Assembly (NCBI GenBank): GCA_024235315.1
Contig: JACKMP010000004.1
Coordinates: 186,001 to 250,000, forward strand
From: Chromatiaceae bacterium
Lineage (GTDB): Bacteria > Pseudomonadota > Gammaproteobacteria > Chromatiales > Chromatiaceae
Direction: 5' to 3'
DNA: 64,000 nucleotides
Made by a program: the position numbers and the translations under genes. Numbering within the stretch: position 1 is the first letter of the stretch; every line of letters starts with the position of its first letter. This document shows positions 11,448-20,617 of the stretch, one piece after another. The notes under the pieces are model-generated. The model did not search any database, was not told the DNA's origin, and was given only the letters and a program-made list of their open reading frames with translations.

Positions 11448-12197
11448 TTACTTGGTAATAATCTCGACGCGACGGTTCATCGCACGGCCATCACGCGTGG
11501 CGTTGTCGGCAATCGGTGCACTCTCGCCCATGCCCTTCACAGTCATGTTCGATGCACTGATCCCCTTGCCGCCGAGGTAGTCGGCAGCAGCCTGCGCACG
11601 ACGCTCCGAAAGGCCAAGGTTGTAGGCATCCGGTCCGGTGCTGTCGGTGTGCCCGACGATCTCCAGCATCTCGTTGCCCTTGGATGCCATTACCTTGCCT
11701 GCGACACCGTCAAGCTCGGCTTTCATGGCCGGCTTCAGCGTGGCGCTGTCGAAATCGAAATGATCGGCTGTGACGTTGATCATCATGTTGCCGGCAATCT
11801 CGCAGCCGCTCGGATCGACCTTGGCACCCTTGGGGGTTCCCGGGCAGTTGTCTTTGTAGTCCGGCACGCCGTCACCGTCACTGTCCTTCGGACAGCCCAT
11901 CGCGTCAACGACGGCACCTGCCGGCGTATTCGGGCATTTGTCCTTGCTGTCCGGCACACCGTCGCCGTCTGCATCACCGTCGGACATCGCCATCGGCTTC
12001 ACACAAGGCGCGGCATCCGTGACACCGCCGACGGCCTTCAGGCACTCACCGTAACCCGTTAGCACACCCTCACCGGAACCACTGGTCGCAAATGTATTCA
12101 TCCCATCTGCCAGCACTGCATTGCCCGAGAGACCGATGATCAGGCCCACAGGCGCCAGAATGGCAGCGACTTTTTTCTTACCCGCGTTATCAAACAT
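11448..12197 (-). CDS. OmpA-family protein with thrombospondin type 3 repeats
   Basis: A 249-residue envelope protein. The signal peptide is cleaved after about residue 30 (GNAVLA-D). A short linker with a Cys pair precedes two calcium-binding TSP3-type repeats at about residues 73-127 (DADGDGVPDSKDKCP and DSDGDGVPDYKDNCP). The C-terminal OmpA-like peptidoglycan-binding domain spans about residues 135-249, with FDFDSATLKP, NLGLSERRAQAAADYL and NRRVEI. There is no beta-barrel, so it is a periplasmic or outer-membrane-tethered wall-binding protein rather than a porin. It is monocistronic, with the terminator shared with purB. Confidence 0.92.
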   Translation of the reverse strand: MFDNAGKKKVAAILAPVGLIIGLSGNAVLADGMNTFATSGSGEGVLTGYGECLKAVGGVTDAAPCVKPMAMSDGDADGDGVPDSKDKCPNTPAGAVVDAMGCPKDSDGDGVPDYKDNCPGTPKGAKVDPSGCEIAGNMMINVTADHFDFDSATLKPAMKAELDGVAGKVMASKGNEMLEIVGHTDSTGPDAYNLGLSERRAQAAADYLGGKGISASNMTVKGMGESAPIADNATRDGRAMNRRVEIITK

Positions 12198-12566
12198 GGA
12201 TTTCCTCCCCAGCTTGCAAAAAAATGCGGCAATTTCGTAAATCGAGAATCAGCCATCGACTGTCACCGGAATTCTAGCGATTGCCAACTGACCCCAACTC
12301 GCGCATTAAACCAGCTATTGAGCGAACTGCAAGCCTTGGCCGGCCTTTTCCTCGGGTTTGTCGCAGAATATCCACCTTTTCGCCGGTTTTGTGGCAAACC
12401 GGTGCGTTGATCGCCGGGTTCCGGTGGCCATCATGCAGATTGCCGGGGCGCACGGTAGACTCTGTCCCGCGTCGATCCGCCGCCAGTGCCAAAGTTCCGG
12501 CCTGGGCGTCATGGGCATCCGGCCTGAGCGCCGTGCGATCAAATCAATCATCTGGGGCATTTTGCG
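12198..12566. other. Intergenic region upstream of the OmpA-family gene and roxA
   Basis: A 369-base divergent intergenic region. I see no recognisable gene or RNA; short open frames on both strands carry no domain. Bases 12198-12240 are AT-rich and probably hold the OmpA-family promoter. Confidence 0.45.
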
Positions 12567-13751
12567 GTGACTTCATCCACACCGGCAATCACTCTTCCGC
12601 ACGGCATCGACGGTGCGACTTTTCTGCGCGATTACTGGCAGAAAAAGCCGCTGTTGATGCGCTCGGCGATGCCCGCCACGGCATTCCGCCTGGCACCTGA
12701 CGAGCTTGCCGGACTGGCCTGCGAAGCGGAGTTCGAGTCACGGTTGATCATCGAGCACCCGAACGGTGCATGGGAAGTCCGCCACGGACCGTTCGCCGGG
12801 GACGAATTTGCCGCGCTCCCGGCGTCGCACTGGACCCTGCTGGTTCAGGACGTCGACAAATATCTGCCGGACGTGGCCCAGCTGATGGAAGGATTCGACT
12901 TCGTGCCGACCTGGCGCATCGACGACATCATGATCAGCTATGCGACCGACCAGGGCGGCGTTGGCCCGCATACCGATGCCTACGACGTCTTTCTGATGCA
13001 GGCAGGCGGCCGACGCCGCTGGCGTCTCAGTTATACGCAGTACTCCGACGACGACCTGATACCGGACCTGGAGCAGCGAATCCTTTCGCACTTCCATATC
13101 GACGAGGAATGGATCCTCGAACCGGGCGACGTACTCTATCTGCCTCCCGGAATCGCGCACTGGGGTATCGCCGAAGGTGAATGCATGACCTATTCGCTGG
13201 GTTTCCGCGCACCGAGCCAGCAGGATCTGGCGGCAGACTGGTTTCAACACCTTGTGTCACTCACCGACATGCGACGACTGCTCGATCCTCCGGATCTGCG
13301 CCTCGAAAGCCCGGCCGAATTGTCCGAAGGCGCGTGTGAAGAGGCCGCGAGACTGCTCGATCCGCTGCCGTCGACCCGCTCGACCGACTACAGAGTCTGG
13401 CTTGGCGAACATCTGACCGAGCCGAAGCCGCAATTTCAACTGCTGCCGCCTGATGAAGCCTGGTCGGAGCAGGACCTTCACGACTGGCTGACTGCCGGGA
13501 GGCAACTGCACCGCCATCCGTTTGCAAGGATGGCCTGGGCACGCATTGGCGATGACGAGGTCGTCCTGTTCAGCCAGGGTGAAAGCAGGCGCCTCCACCA
13601 CAGGATGACAGACGCGGTGAAGTTGATTGCCGAACACCGGCATTTCGGTGCAACCGAACTCGCCCGGCTGGATGCATCGGCCGAGGCACTCAGCACCCTG
13701 TTGCTCCAACTCCTGAACGCCGGCATTCTCGAACCGCAGGAACAGGACTGA
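12567..13751 (+). CDS. roxA: Ribosomal protein uL16 3-hydroxylase RoxA (cupin/JmjC family)
   Basis: Fe(II)/2-oxoglutarate oxygenase that hydroxylates an arginine of ribosomal protein L16 in E. coli (YcfD). The 394 residues begin with GTG at 12567, the only start giving the conserved segment FLRDYWQKKPLLMRSA; GGGG lies about 10 bases upstream. The iron ligands are visible as HTDAYDVFLMQ (HxD) and the later His in PPGIAHWGIAEG. A C-terminal winged-helix region follows. Close to purB, as in E. coli, although phoPQ is absent. Its stop overlaps the next ATG. Confidence 0.93.
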   Translation: MTSSTPAITLPHGIDGATFLRDYWQKKPLLMRSAMPATAFRLAPDELAGLACEAEFESRLIIEHPNGAWEVRHGPFAGDEFAALPASHWTLLVQDVDKYLPDVAQLMEGFDFVPTWRIDDIMISYATDQGGVGPHTDAYDVFLMQAGGRRRWRLSYTQYSDDDLIPDLEQRILSHFHIDEEWILEPGDVLYLPPGIAHWGIAEGECMTYSLGFRAPSQQDLAADWFQHLVSLTDMRRLLDPPDLRLESPAELSEGACEEAARLLDPLPSTRSTDYRVWLGEHLTEPKPQFQLLPPDEAWSEQDLHDWLTAGRQLHRHPFARMAWARIGDDEVVLFSQGESRRLHHRMTDAVKLIAEHRHFGATELARLDASAEALSTLLLQLLNAGILEPQEQD

Positions 13752-14188
13752 TGGCAGTACAGATTGCCCCTGTCGACTGGCAGCTGCAGCAACGGCAACT
13801 GCTCGGTGTCCGGATTGCCGTGTTTGTCGACGAACAGGGTGTACCGGCCGAATTGGAACACGACCGTCACGATGCCCGGGCGATCCATCTGCTTGCCACG
13901 GTCGACGACGGTACGCCAGTGGCAACCGCGCGCCTGCTGCCCGACGGCCACATCGGCCGGATGGCGGTGCTGAAGAACTGGCGCGGCCAGGGCATAGGCA
14001 CCGCGATGCTTCGGGCATTGATCGGGATCGCGCGGCAGAAGGGTCAGGACAGCGTTTTCCTGCACGCCCAGTGCCGGGCCGAAGGGTTCTATGCACGCAT
14101 GGGTTTCCGGGGCGAAGGCGATGTGTTTGACGATGCCGGGATCGAGCATCGCCGAATGATCCTGCCGCTCACACAGGATACTGACTAG
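13751..14188 (+). CDS. GNAT-family N-acetyltransferase
   Basis: A 145-residue acetyltransferase domain. The acetyl-CoA pyrophosphate loop is visible as NWRGQGIGTAMLRAL (R/Q-x-x-G-x-G/A pattern), preceded by the IGRMAVL beta strand and followed by FLHAQCRAEGFYARMGF. The N-terminal RIAVFVDEQGVP is typical of the ElaA/YjcF-like branch. Translationally coupled to roxA by an overlapping TGATG. The substrate cannot be told. Confidence 0.88.
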   Translation: MAVQIAPVDWQLQQRQLLGVRIAVFVDEQGVPAELEHDRHDARAIHLLATVDDGTPVATARLLPDGHIGRMAVLKNWRGQGIGTAMLRALIGIARQKGQDSVFLHAQCRAEGFYARMGFRGEGDVFDDAGIEHRRMILPLTQDTD

Positions 14189-14218
14189 ACTTCCCCCAGC
14201 AATCCACGGGACCACATC

Positions 14219-15022
14219 ATGAACTTTCTCGCCATTTTGATCTTTCTCGGCTTCTCCGGGATGGTCGTTGCCGAACCGGTCGAGGTCGCAACGATCCGGA
14301 TCGTGAGTCAACCGGCTGCAGCGCTGCTCGACACGGTACGGCCACTGCTCGGTCGCGACGGCAGCGTATCGGCCTACCAGGACAAGCTGATCGTGCGCGG
14401 TACTGCGGCACAGATCGAGCAGGTGCAGTCCCTGATCAATGAACTCGACCGCCCCCCTCGTCGGTTGCTGATCGAGGTGCGGCAGGCCGGCAATCAATCC
14501 ATCTCGACACGCGGCATCGGCTACGCCGTGGACACAGGGAATGTGCGCCTGGGCCAGGTCCCGCCCGGCGGCAACGCGCAGCTGGGTTACGGTGATTTCC
14601 AGACGCGTGGCCGCAACGACAGCCTGCACCGGGTGCAGGTACTCGACGGCCGGCCGGCGCTGATTCGGGTTGGCCAGTCAGTGCCGGTATACCAGGTGCA
14701 CCAGCAGATCTACGGCAACAACATTGTCCAGGGATTCGATGTCCAGTACCGGGATACGGCAAGCGGCTTCGTGGCCCTGCCCCGGGTACACGGCGATCGA
14801 GTGACGATCGAGATCTATCAGCAGAATGAAAGCGCTGCACCGAACGGCCGATTCGATGCACAGCAGGCCTCCAGCGTGCTGCGCGGACATCTCGGCGAGT
14901 GGATGACACTCGGTTCGGTCGGTGGCCAGGACTACGGTAATCGCGATGACCTTGGACTGCACGTGCAGACCCACCGCAGCCAGGACCGACAGATCGAACT
15001 GCGTGTCATCGCCGTCGATTGA
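14219..15022 (+). CDS. Secretin N-domain-like periplasmic protein
   Basis: A 267-residue protein with an N-terminal signal peptide (MNFLAILIFLGFSGMVVA) and one short secretin/NolW-like domain. That domain is at about residues 27-90, for example VRPLLGRDGSVSAYQDKLIV and LINELDRPPRRLLIEV. The rest is a beta-rich region with VRVGQSVPVYQV and a C-terminal ELRVIAV strand, resembling the start of a secretin domain that is cut short. It lacks the membrane-spanning C-domain, so it is not a functional pore by itself. It follows roxA and the GNAT gene on the same strand, 30 bases downstream. I infer an envelope or assembly role only from the domain. Confidence 0.78.
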   Translation: MNFLAILIFLGFSGMVVAEPVEVATIRIVSQPAAALLDTVRPLLGRDGSVSAYQDKLIVRGTAAQIEQVQSLINELDRPPRRLLIEVRQAGNQSISTRGIGYAVDTGNVRLGQVPPGGNAQLGYGDFQTRGRNDSLHRVQVLDGRPALIRVGQSVPVYQVHQQIYGNNIVQGFDVQYRDTASGFVALPRVHGDRVTIEIYQQNESAAPNGRFDAQQASSVLRGHLGEWMTLGSVGGQDYGNRDDLGLHVQTHRSQDRQIELRVIAVD

Positions 15023-15029
15023 TCGCTGC

Positions 15030-15647
15030 TCAGCCCGGGTTCCCGGCTTCGCCCCACTCGCTGAGCAGGCGCGCGCGGTTGGCCTCCAGCCACTGCAGCG
15101 TCATGATCACGCTGGTCGAATTCAGGCGGCCGAACAGTTCCCCGACGGCCTGGCGACGTGGCATGACCACCACGCGGATCTCCTCACCCTCGTGTTCGAG
15201 GCCGTGAACACCGTCCGCCTCATCGGCATCGACCCGCCCGCAGTATAGATTGATACGCTCCACCGACATCCCCGGGCTGACCACGAACTCGCCGATGTGG
15301 GTCAGCGCCTTCAGGGTGCAGCCAGTCTCTTCGATCACTTCGCGCCTGGCGACCTGTTCCGGCATCTCATGAGTGGTGTCGCAAAAGCCCGACACGGTCT
15401 CGACGCTCCAGGGCGACGCAGCCAGCCCCATCAGGCCGATCCTGAACTGCTCGACCAGGACCACGCTGTCCTGTCCCGGGTCGTACAGCAGCACCGAAAC
15501 CGCCGCCAGATGCTCGATGCGCTCACGCACAATCTCTTTGCACCAGCCACCGTGAAAGCTGCTGTGCCGCAACCGGTAACGGTGCATCTTGAAATAGCCG
15601 TCAAGAATGCATTCCTCGCCGAGTAATTCGTACTTGAGCGTCATCAT
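15030..15647 (-). CDS. nudF: ADP-ribose pyrophosphatase-like Nudix hydrolase (NudF type)
   Basis: Hydrolyses ADP-ribose to AMP and ribose-5-phosphate in the characterised family; 205 residues. VLLVEQFRIGLM and PWSVETVSGF precede the Nudix box, which ends REVIEETGC. The spacing from the first Gly to the first Glu of the box is one residue longer than the canonical GX5E; the REVxEE core is intact. FVVSPGMSVERINLY and EGEEIRVV match the NudF/NudE-like clade. It is convergent with the secretin-domain gene and separated from upstream sat by a terminator, so it needs its own promoter or read-through. Confidence 0.87.
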   Translation of the reverse strand: MMTLKYELLGEECILDGYFKMHRYRLRHSSFHGGWCKEIVRERIEHLAAVSVLLYDPGQDSVVLVEQFRIGLMGLAASPWSVETVSGFCDTTHEMPEQVARREVIEETGCTLKALTHIGEFVVSPGMSVERINLYCGRVDADEADGVHGLEHEGEEIRVVVMPRRQAVGELFGRLNSTSVIMTLQWLEANRARLLSEWGEAGNPG

Positions 15648-15653
15648 CGCACC

Positions 15654-15683
15654 AAAGAAAAAACCCGCTCTTGCGAGCGGGTT
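15654..15683 (-). terminator. Rho-independent terminator downstream of sat
   Basis: AACCCGCTC (15662-15670) pairs perfectly with GAGCGGGTT (15675-15683). Read on the minus strand the hairpin is followed by a U-rich run (complement of AAAGAAAAAA), ending sat before nudF. Confidence 0.9.
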
Positions 15684-15710
15684 CCATTATGCAACAAGTG
15701 CCTGACCGGC

Positions 15711-16898
15711 TCAGTTCAGCGACTGGTAATAGTCGATAAGGATCTGGGCCACTTCTGGTCGCGAAAACTCTTTCGGCGGGGCGATACCGTTGCCGAGCAT
15801 CTCGCGCACCTTGGTGCCTGACAACAGCACGAAGTCATCTTTATGGTGATCCGGCGCTTCGCACATCATCACCACCTTGTTGAGCTTCTTCGACCATGCA
15901 GTGTGATCCGCCTTGAAGACCTCGATCTCGAGCGCGCCAGCCGGCACCTCATCGTCGAAGATCGTCTGCGCATCGAACGCACCGTAGTAGTCACCGACGC
16001 CGGCATGATCGCGGCCAATGATGAAGTGTGTCGCACCCATGTTCTGACGGAAATAGGCATGCAGGACGGCCTCACGCGGACCGGCATAAAGCATGTCGAA
16101 GCCGTAACCGGTGACCATCGCACTGTTCGGCGGGAAGTACAGTTCGACCATCTTGCGAATCGCGGCATCACGCACCGGCGCAGGGATATCGCCCGGCTTG
16201 AGCTTGCCGAGCAGCATGTGAATCACCAGGCCGTCACAGCCAAGACGATCCATGGCCATGTGACAGAGTTCCTCATGCGCCAGATGCATCGGGTTGCGGG
16301 TCTGAAAGGCCACAACCTTTTTCCAGCCACGCTCGGCAATTTCGTTGCGGATCTCAACTGCGGTGCGGAAAGTGTCGGGGAAATCCGTGATGAAGTAAGA
16401 AAAGTTCAGTACCTCGATTGGACCCGACACGCAGACCCGGCCCTGCGAGTTGAATGCAGCGACGCCCGGATGCTCCGGGTCACTGGTACGGTAGACCTTC
16501 TCGGTCATCACCTGCATCTGCTCATCGGAGACTTCTTCAATGGCCTCCACCTGCATAACCGCCAGTACCGGATTGCCCTCGACATTGGGGTCACGCAACG
16601 CAATGCGCTTGGCGTCCCCGATCGCTTCCGCGCTTTCGACCAGGCACATCACCGGGACCGGGAAGAACGAGCCATCGCTCAGGGTCATCTTTTCCGCCGC
16701 ACCCATCGCGTCAGCCACGTTCATGAAACCCGGCAAGGGGCTGAAATAACCGGCGCCCATCATCACGGCATTGCCGGCCGCCTGCGAACTGATCAGCAGG
16801 GATGGCAGGCTCTCGGCGTCGTGGCTGAGTGCGTCGTGCTTGGCCGAGTCGTAGACGAAAAGGGGTTTGAGAGTGTCGGAGCCGACGGGCTTGATCAT
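15711..16898 (-). CDS. sat: Sulfate adenylyltransferase, dissimilatory type (ATP sulfurylase)
   Basis: In sulfur oxidisers it runs in reverse, making ATP and sulfate from APS and pyrophosphate. The 395-residue single-chain protein carries the nucleotide-binding FQTRNPMHLAHEELCHMA, the HxxH pair, and GRDHAGVGDYYGAF. SGTKVREML lies near the C-terminus. There is no APS-kinase domain and no CysD/CysN split, which identifies the Sat branch used in dissimilatory sulfur metabolism. No aprAB or other APS reductase gene is adjacent, so the pathway partner must be elsewhere. Monocistronic with a strong terminator; a 258-base upstream region may hold control sites. Confidence 0.96.
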   Translation of the reverse strand: MIKPVGSDTLKPLFVYDSAKHDALSHDAESLPSLLISSQAAGNAVMMGAGYFSPLPGFMNVADAMGAAEKMTLSDGSFFPVPVMCLVESAEAIGDAKRIALRDPNVEGNPVLAVMQVEAIEEVSDEQMQVMTEKVYRTSDPEHPGVAAFNSQGRVCVSGPIEVLNFSYFITDFPDTFRTAVEIRNEIAERGWKKVVAFQTRNPMHLAHEELCHMAMDRLGCDGLVIHMLLGKLKPGDIPAPVRDAAIRKMVELYFPPNSAMVTGYGFDMLYAGPREAVLHAYFRQNMGATHFIIGRDHAGVGDYYGAFDAQTIFDDEVPAGALEIEVFKADHTAWSKKLNKVVMMCEAPDHHKDDFVLLSGTKVREMLGNGIAPPKEFSRPEVAQILIDYYQSLN

Positions 16899-17102
16899 GC
16901 GTGAGCCTCCTGGGGTGATGCCATGGGCGGCGCATCACAGCCCGCCCGGGACTTGGGTCTAAAGGCGAAATCTGCGAGCCAAGTTACTGTTTCAAAAACA
17001 ATTGGCTAACAATATTCCAATAACCTTATAAATCGGGGCGTAAAACTACCAAACCTGGACACCCTTCGCGCCATGGTTCTTTTTATGCATTGGCAAAAAT
17101 AA

Positions 17103-17119
17103 CCGGGTTCGAATCCCCC
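17103..17119 (+). other. Isolated tRNA T-arm-like sequence
   Basis: CCGGGTTCGAATCCCCC has the invariant T-loop GTTCGAATC with three stem pairs (GGG/CCC), followed by CACCA-like bases. No D-arm, anticodon arm or acceptor stem fits upstream. It could be a tRNA remnant or old integration footprint, or chance. It lies in the intergenic region between sat and pyrF. Confidence 0.3.
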
Positions 17120-17156
17120 ACCACGGCCGGTGGCCGGCCGCGCACTGCCGTGAGAC

Positions 17157-17867
17157 TCAGGCGAGCGCTTCGGCCACCTCGGCGTTGATCGCGGCAAGGC
17201 TGGCGAGCGGGTCCGGCGCCCCGGTGACCGGGCGCCCGACGACCAGATAACTGGCGCCGGCACGGATCGCATCACCAGGCGTCATGACGCGCTTCTGATC
17301 ATCCGTCGCCGCGCCAGCCGGTCTGACGCCGGGCGTCACCAGCAGGAAAGTCGCCGCACGATCGGTACGCAGTGGCGCCACCTCGAGCGGCGAGCACACG
17401 ACCCCGTCCAGTCCACTGTCCTGCGCAAGGGCGGCAAGACGACGCACATTGTCTGCGGGCGTCCCCTGGTAACCGATCTCCGCGATGTCCTCCTGTCCCA
17501 GGCTGGTAAGGATGGTGACTGCGATCAGCAACGGCCGATCATCCACCTTGGCGAGGCGTTCGGCGGCAGCGGTCATCATCTTGCGGCCACCGGAGGCATG
17601 CACGTTCATCATCCACACCCCCATATCGGCGGCCGCGGCGCACGCCGCCGCGACAGTGTTGGGGATATCGTGGTATTTGAGATCGAGAAAGATCTCGAAG
17701 CCCCTGGCCGCGACCCGCTCGACGAACGTGGGGCCGGCGCGCGTAAACATCTCTTTGCCGATCTTCACCCTGCACTGCGCGGGATCGAGGCGGTCGAGCA
17801 GATCCATCGCCGAGGAAGCGGCAGCAAAATCGAGGGCGACGATCACACGTGGATCATTGGCATTCAT
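17157..17867 (-). CDS. pyrF: Orotidine 5'-phosphate decarboxylase
   Basis: Last step of UMP synthesis; a 236-residue TIM barrel. It starts [15 protein letters not shown]. The catalytic segment [13 protein letters not shown] carries the Lys-Asp network, and GADYLVVGRP-like [16 protein letters not shown] binds the phosphate. It follows lapA-lapB on the minus strand with a 30-base gap, the lapA-lapB-pyrF order of enterobacteria. Confidence 0.96.
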   Translation of the reverse strand: MNANDPRVIVALDFAAASSAMDLLDRLDPAQCRVKIGKEMFTRAGPTFVERVAARGFEIFLDLKYHDIPNTVAAACAAAADMGVWMMNVHASGGRKMMTAAAERLAKVDDRPLLIAVTILTSLGQEDIAEIGYQGTPADNVRRLAALAQDSGLDGVVCSPLEVAPLRTDRAATFLLVTPGVRPAGAATDDQKRVMTPGDAIRAGASYLVVGRPVTGAPDPLASLAAINAEVAEALA

Positions 17868-17897
17868 GAAGGCATCTTTCCATCGAAGGTCTATTGC

Positions 17898-19067
17898 TTA
17901 AAGCTCGGCTTCACACCCGGCCTTGCGCTTTATCGTGCTCCAGCGCCGGCAACTCGGGCATTGCCAATGCAGCGTCTTGGCAGAGAAACCGCAGTGCCCG
18001 CATTGGTACATGGGCTGCTGATCCAGCAGGCGACGGATGTGCGGACGCAGGCTGTCGAGAAAATTCATCGACTGGCTTTCAGGCATGCGCGCATTCATCT
18101 CGATGCTGCGCAACAACAGCGTCAGACTCGGTTTCTTCGCCAACTGTGCTGCCAGGTACGCGGCGGCCGCGGATTCGCCATCCAGCTCCTTGATCAGTTC
18201 GGCCAATGCCAGTTCGGCACCCGCGCCCGGTTGCGCGGCACTGATCTCCTGCAGGTAGCCGCGCAGCTCCTGCATTTCACCGAGATGACGATAACTGGTC
18301 ACCATTTCGGGCAAGACCTCCGGCAGGTAGTCGGCGTCTTCATCGACTGTCTGTTTGAGGATACGAATGGCGCCACGATAGTCGCCCTGGCCCGCCGCAA
18401 ACTGCGCCTGCAGGTGGTTTGCCCGTACACAACCGCGGTCGACGCTCAAGGCCTTCTTCAGTTGTGCCTGGGCCTCGGATGCGCGGCCTTGGGCCTTGGC
18501 AGCCAGGGCCAATTCACAATGGTAGTGCGACTTCTGCAGCACCATCCTCTCGCCGGTCAGGGCTTCCAGCTGATCGGCCATCTCGAGACTGGCCTGCCAG
18601 TCGCGCTCCTTCTCATAGATGGCCAACAGGTTCTTGAGCGCGGCACGCACATGCAGCTTGGTGTCCTTGAGTTCCCGAAACAGGTTCTCGGCACGGTCGA
18701 ACAGTCCGGCGCGCATGTAGTCCTGCCCCAGTTCCAGCAACGCCTGGGCGCGCTGTTCCCGGGTCAGGGCGGGACGTGCAATCAGGTTCTGGTGGATGCG
18801 GATGGCGCGCTCGACCTCGCCACGGCGCCGAAACAGATTGCCGAGCGCCAGATGGGTCTCGACAGTATCACTGTCGACCTCGAGCATCTCGACGAAGGCG
18901 TCGATCGCCTTGTCCGGCTCTTCATTAAGCAGATGGTTGAGACCGCGGAAGTACACGGGGCCTGTCTCCCCGACGCACTCGCCCTTTTCCTTGCGCGCAC
19001 TCCTGCGGGCTGCCAGCCAACCGGAAGCAGCCGCTACGGGCAGCAACAGGAGGAGGAGTTCCTGCAC
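17898..19067 (-). CDS. lapB: Lipopolysaccharide assembly protein LapB
   Basis: Inner-membrane-anchored TPR protein that brings FtsH to LpxC and so controls LPS synthesis. The 389-residue product has an N-terminal membrane anchor (LLLLLPVAAASGWLAA). About nine TPR-like repeats fill the middle. A C-terminal rubredoxin-type metal site has two CxxC pairs, CGHCGFSAKTLHWQCPSC. All four cysteines are present. lapA ends 4 bases upstream, so the pair is co-translated. Confidence 0.95.
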   Translation of the reverse strand: MQELLLLLLPVAAASGWLAARRSARKEKGECVGETGPVYFRGLNHLLNEEPDKAIDAFVEMLEVDSDTVETHLALGNLFRRRGEVERAIRIHQNLIARPALTREQRAQALLELGQDYMRAGLFDRAENLFRELKDTKLHVRAALKNLLAIYEKERDWQASLEMADQLEALTGERMVLQKSHYHCELALAAKAQGRASEAQAQLKKALSVDRGCVRANHLQAQFAAGQGDYRGAIRILKQTVDEDADYLPEVLPEMVTSYRHLGEMQELRGYLQEISAAQPGAGAELALAELIKELDGESAAAAYLAAQLAKKPSLTLLLRSIEMNARMPESQSMNFLDSLRPHIRRLLDQQPMYQCGHCGFSAKTLHWQCPSCRRWSTIKRKAGCEAEL

Positions 19068-19071
19068 CGAA

Positions 19072-19407
19072 TCAACGTCCTTTGATCGGCATGGCGCGCA
19101 GATTTTTCACTTCTTCGCTGACCAGGCGGGTCTTGCGCTTCAGGTCGGCGTTCTCTTTTTTCACGCGCATGAAATAGACCATGCCGGCGAGGCCACCGAG
19201 AGCAATGCCGAACCCAAGCGCCAGAAGCAGCAACAGGGAAAGCGGCAGTTGCGGCGTGACGAAGTACAGATCGACCACCACCGGCGCATCGTTGATGATC
19301 GCGAAACTGGCGCCAACAACCATGAACACCAGCAGAAACAGGAGTTTGATGACGACCAACGTGAATCCCCCCAGCGCTATCGGCAAGGTCATCTGACGAC
19401 GCAACAT
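19072..19407 (-). CDS. lapA: LapA-domain inner-membrane protein
   Basis: A small partner of LapB with two transmembrane helices (at about residues 13-35 and 54-80) followed by a cytoplasmic coiled-coil tail rich in Lys/Glu. Length is 111 residues. An internal Met at residue 6 (MTLPIALGG) is an alternative start. Upstream, enterics have rpsA-ihfB, but here a flagellar fliK homolog precedes it. Confidence 0.88.
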   Translation of the reverse strand: MLRRQMTLPIALGGFTLVVIKLLFLLVFMVVGASFAIINDAPVVVDLYFVTPQLPLSLLLLLALGFGIALGGLAGMVYFMRVKKENADLKRKTRLVSEEVKNLRAMPIKGR

Positions 19408-19482
19408 GATAGCAAGTAAAGGGAACGTACAGGATTCCGTGGCGGCACCCGTACCCGCCCTTGTGCCGGGCGGCCACGCGCA

Positions 19483-20466
19483 TCAGGCAAACAGGTCGAT
19501 CAGGCCCTTGGCGAGGCCCGCGGATACCTGGGCTGCGTCCTCAAGTGGATCCTGCCCGGCATCTGCGGTGTTGCTCCAACGCCCGCCGGCGGTGTGCGCC
19601 TGGCCGGAGGAGTCGTGCGCCGCATCGCCACGCTGAGCGCCCGGATCGGAGACATCCGCCCTCACCAGCTGCATCGATTGCTGCTCGAACATCTCGCGCA
19701 GACGCGGGAGCGCCGCCTCCAGTGCCTCACGGACCACCGCATGCTGGGCGGTGAACGACACACTGGCCTGGTCGTGACTGACGCTGACGCGCACTTCCAG
19801 AGGCCCAAGATTGGGTGGATTCAGTTTCAGCTTGGCGAACTGTTGTTCGCCCTGCACCATCCACATCACGCGGTCGGCGATCGCACCATCCCATCCTTTT
19901 CCGCCAACCTGCTGGGGGACCCCCATGTCCAACAGATTCGCGGCCAGTTGCGGTGGCAGCTGGCTCACCATGGCGCCTGTCGCAGTCAGCAAAGGCGCAG
20001 CGGCCGAAGGGGCAGCCGCTGGTGAGGCGAGCATCTGCAACAGCTCGATCGTGCCGGGCAGGCGTACCGCCGGTGTCTCTGCCGCGCCTGTGTGCGCCGC
20101 AGTGATTTCCTCACGCGCCAACCCGGCCGGCACCAGTTTGGTGTCCCCGGCCGTCGGCAGACCGCCCTGGAACAATTCAGCAAAACTGGCCGTGCCGCCG
20201 GCCATTCCTGCCTCCGAGAGGAGCGACTTTGCCGCCTGCGGCAAGGTCATGCCACCGCTGACCAGTTCCTCCAACTGCTGCAGCAGCTGTGGCGTCAACT
20301 GCATCAACATCGCCTGCAACTCGCCGGAGAATACGTTCGACAGATCATCCGCGCCCTGCAGCAGGGCCTGCAGGCCGACACATGGGTCTGCGCGGTCAAG
20401 GCCCGGCAGCTTGCCGGAAGACGGCGTGGCACTGCCGAGCAGCGGTAATTGGAACATGTGATCCAT
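19483..20466 (-). CDS. fliK: Flagellar hook-length control protein FliK
   Basis: Molecular ruler secreted by the flagellar export apparatus; 327 residues. The N-terminal two thirds is Ala/Gln/Pro/Gly-rich low-complexity sequence, as expected for the ruler part. The conserved C-terminal FliK domain lies at about residues 210-270, with LKLNPPNLGPLEVRVSV and AQHAVVREALEAALPRLREM. No other flagellar gene is visible in the window, so it is an orphan or its cluster lies elsewhere. The start at MDHMFQLPLLG is plausible; an inner Met at residue 4 is an alternative. Confidence 0.88.
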   Translation of the reverse strand: MDHMFQLPLLGSATPSSGKLPGLDRADPCVGLQALLQGADDLSNVFSGELQAMLMQLTPQLLQQLEELVSGGMTLPQAAKSLLSEAGMAGGTASFAELFQGGLPTAGDTKLVPAGLAREEITAAHTGAAETPAVRLPGTIELLQMLASPAAAPSAAAPLLTATGAMVSQLPPQLAANLLDMGVPQQVGGKGWDGAIADRVMWMVQGEQQFAKLKLNPPNLGPLEVRVSVSHDQASVSFTAQHAVVREALEAALPRLREMFEQQSMQLVRADVSDPGAQRGDAAHDSSGQAHTAGGRWSNTADAGQDPLEDAAQVSAGLAKGLIDLFA

Positions 20467-20617
20467 CCTGCGATTCGAGGCTCAACTGCGTTAAAGCAGA
20501 CTTTGTGCCATCGACCCGACAACGCAATTTCCCGACGCCCCGTGATTTTTCCACGATCACTGTTTCCGCTAGTCTGCCGGTATTGATCCCCGGCGCGACC
20601 GGAAAGGAGATGTCATT

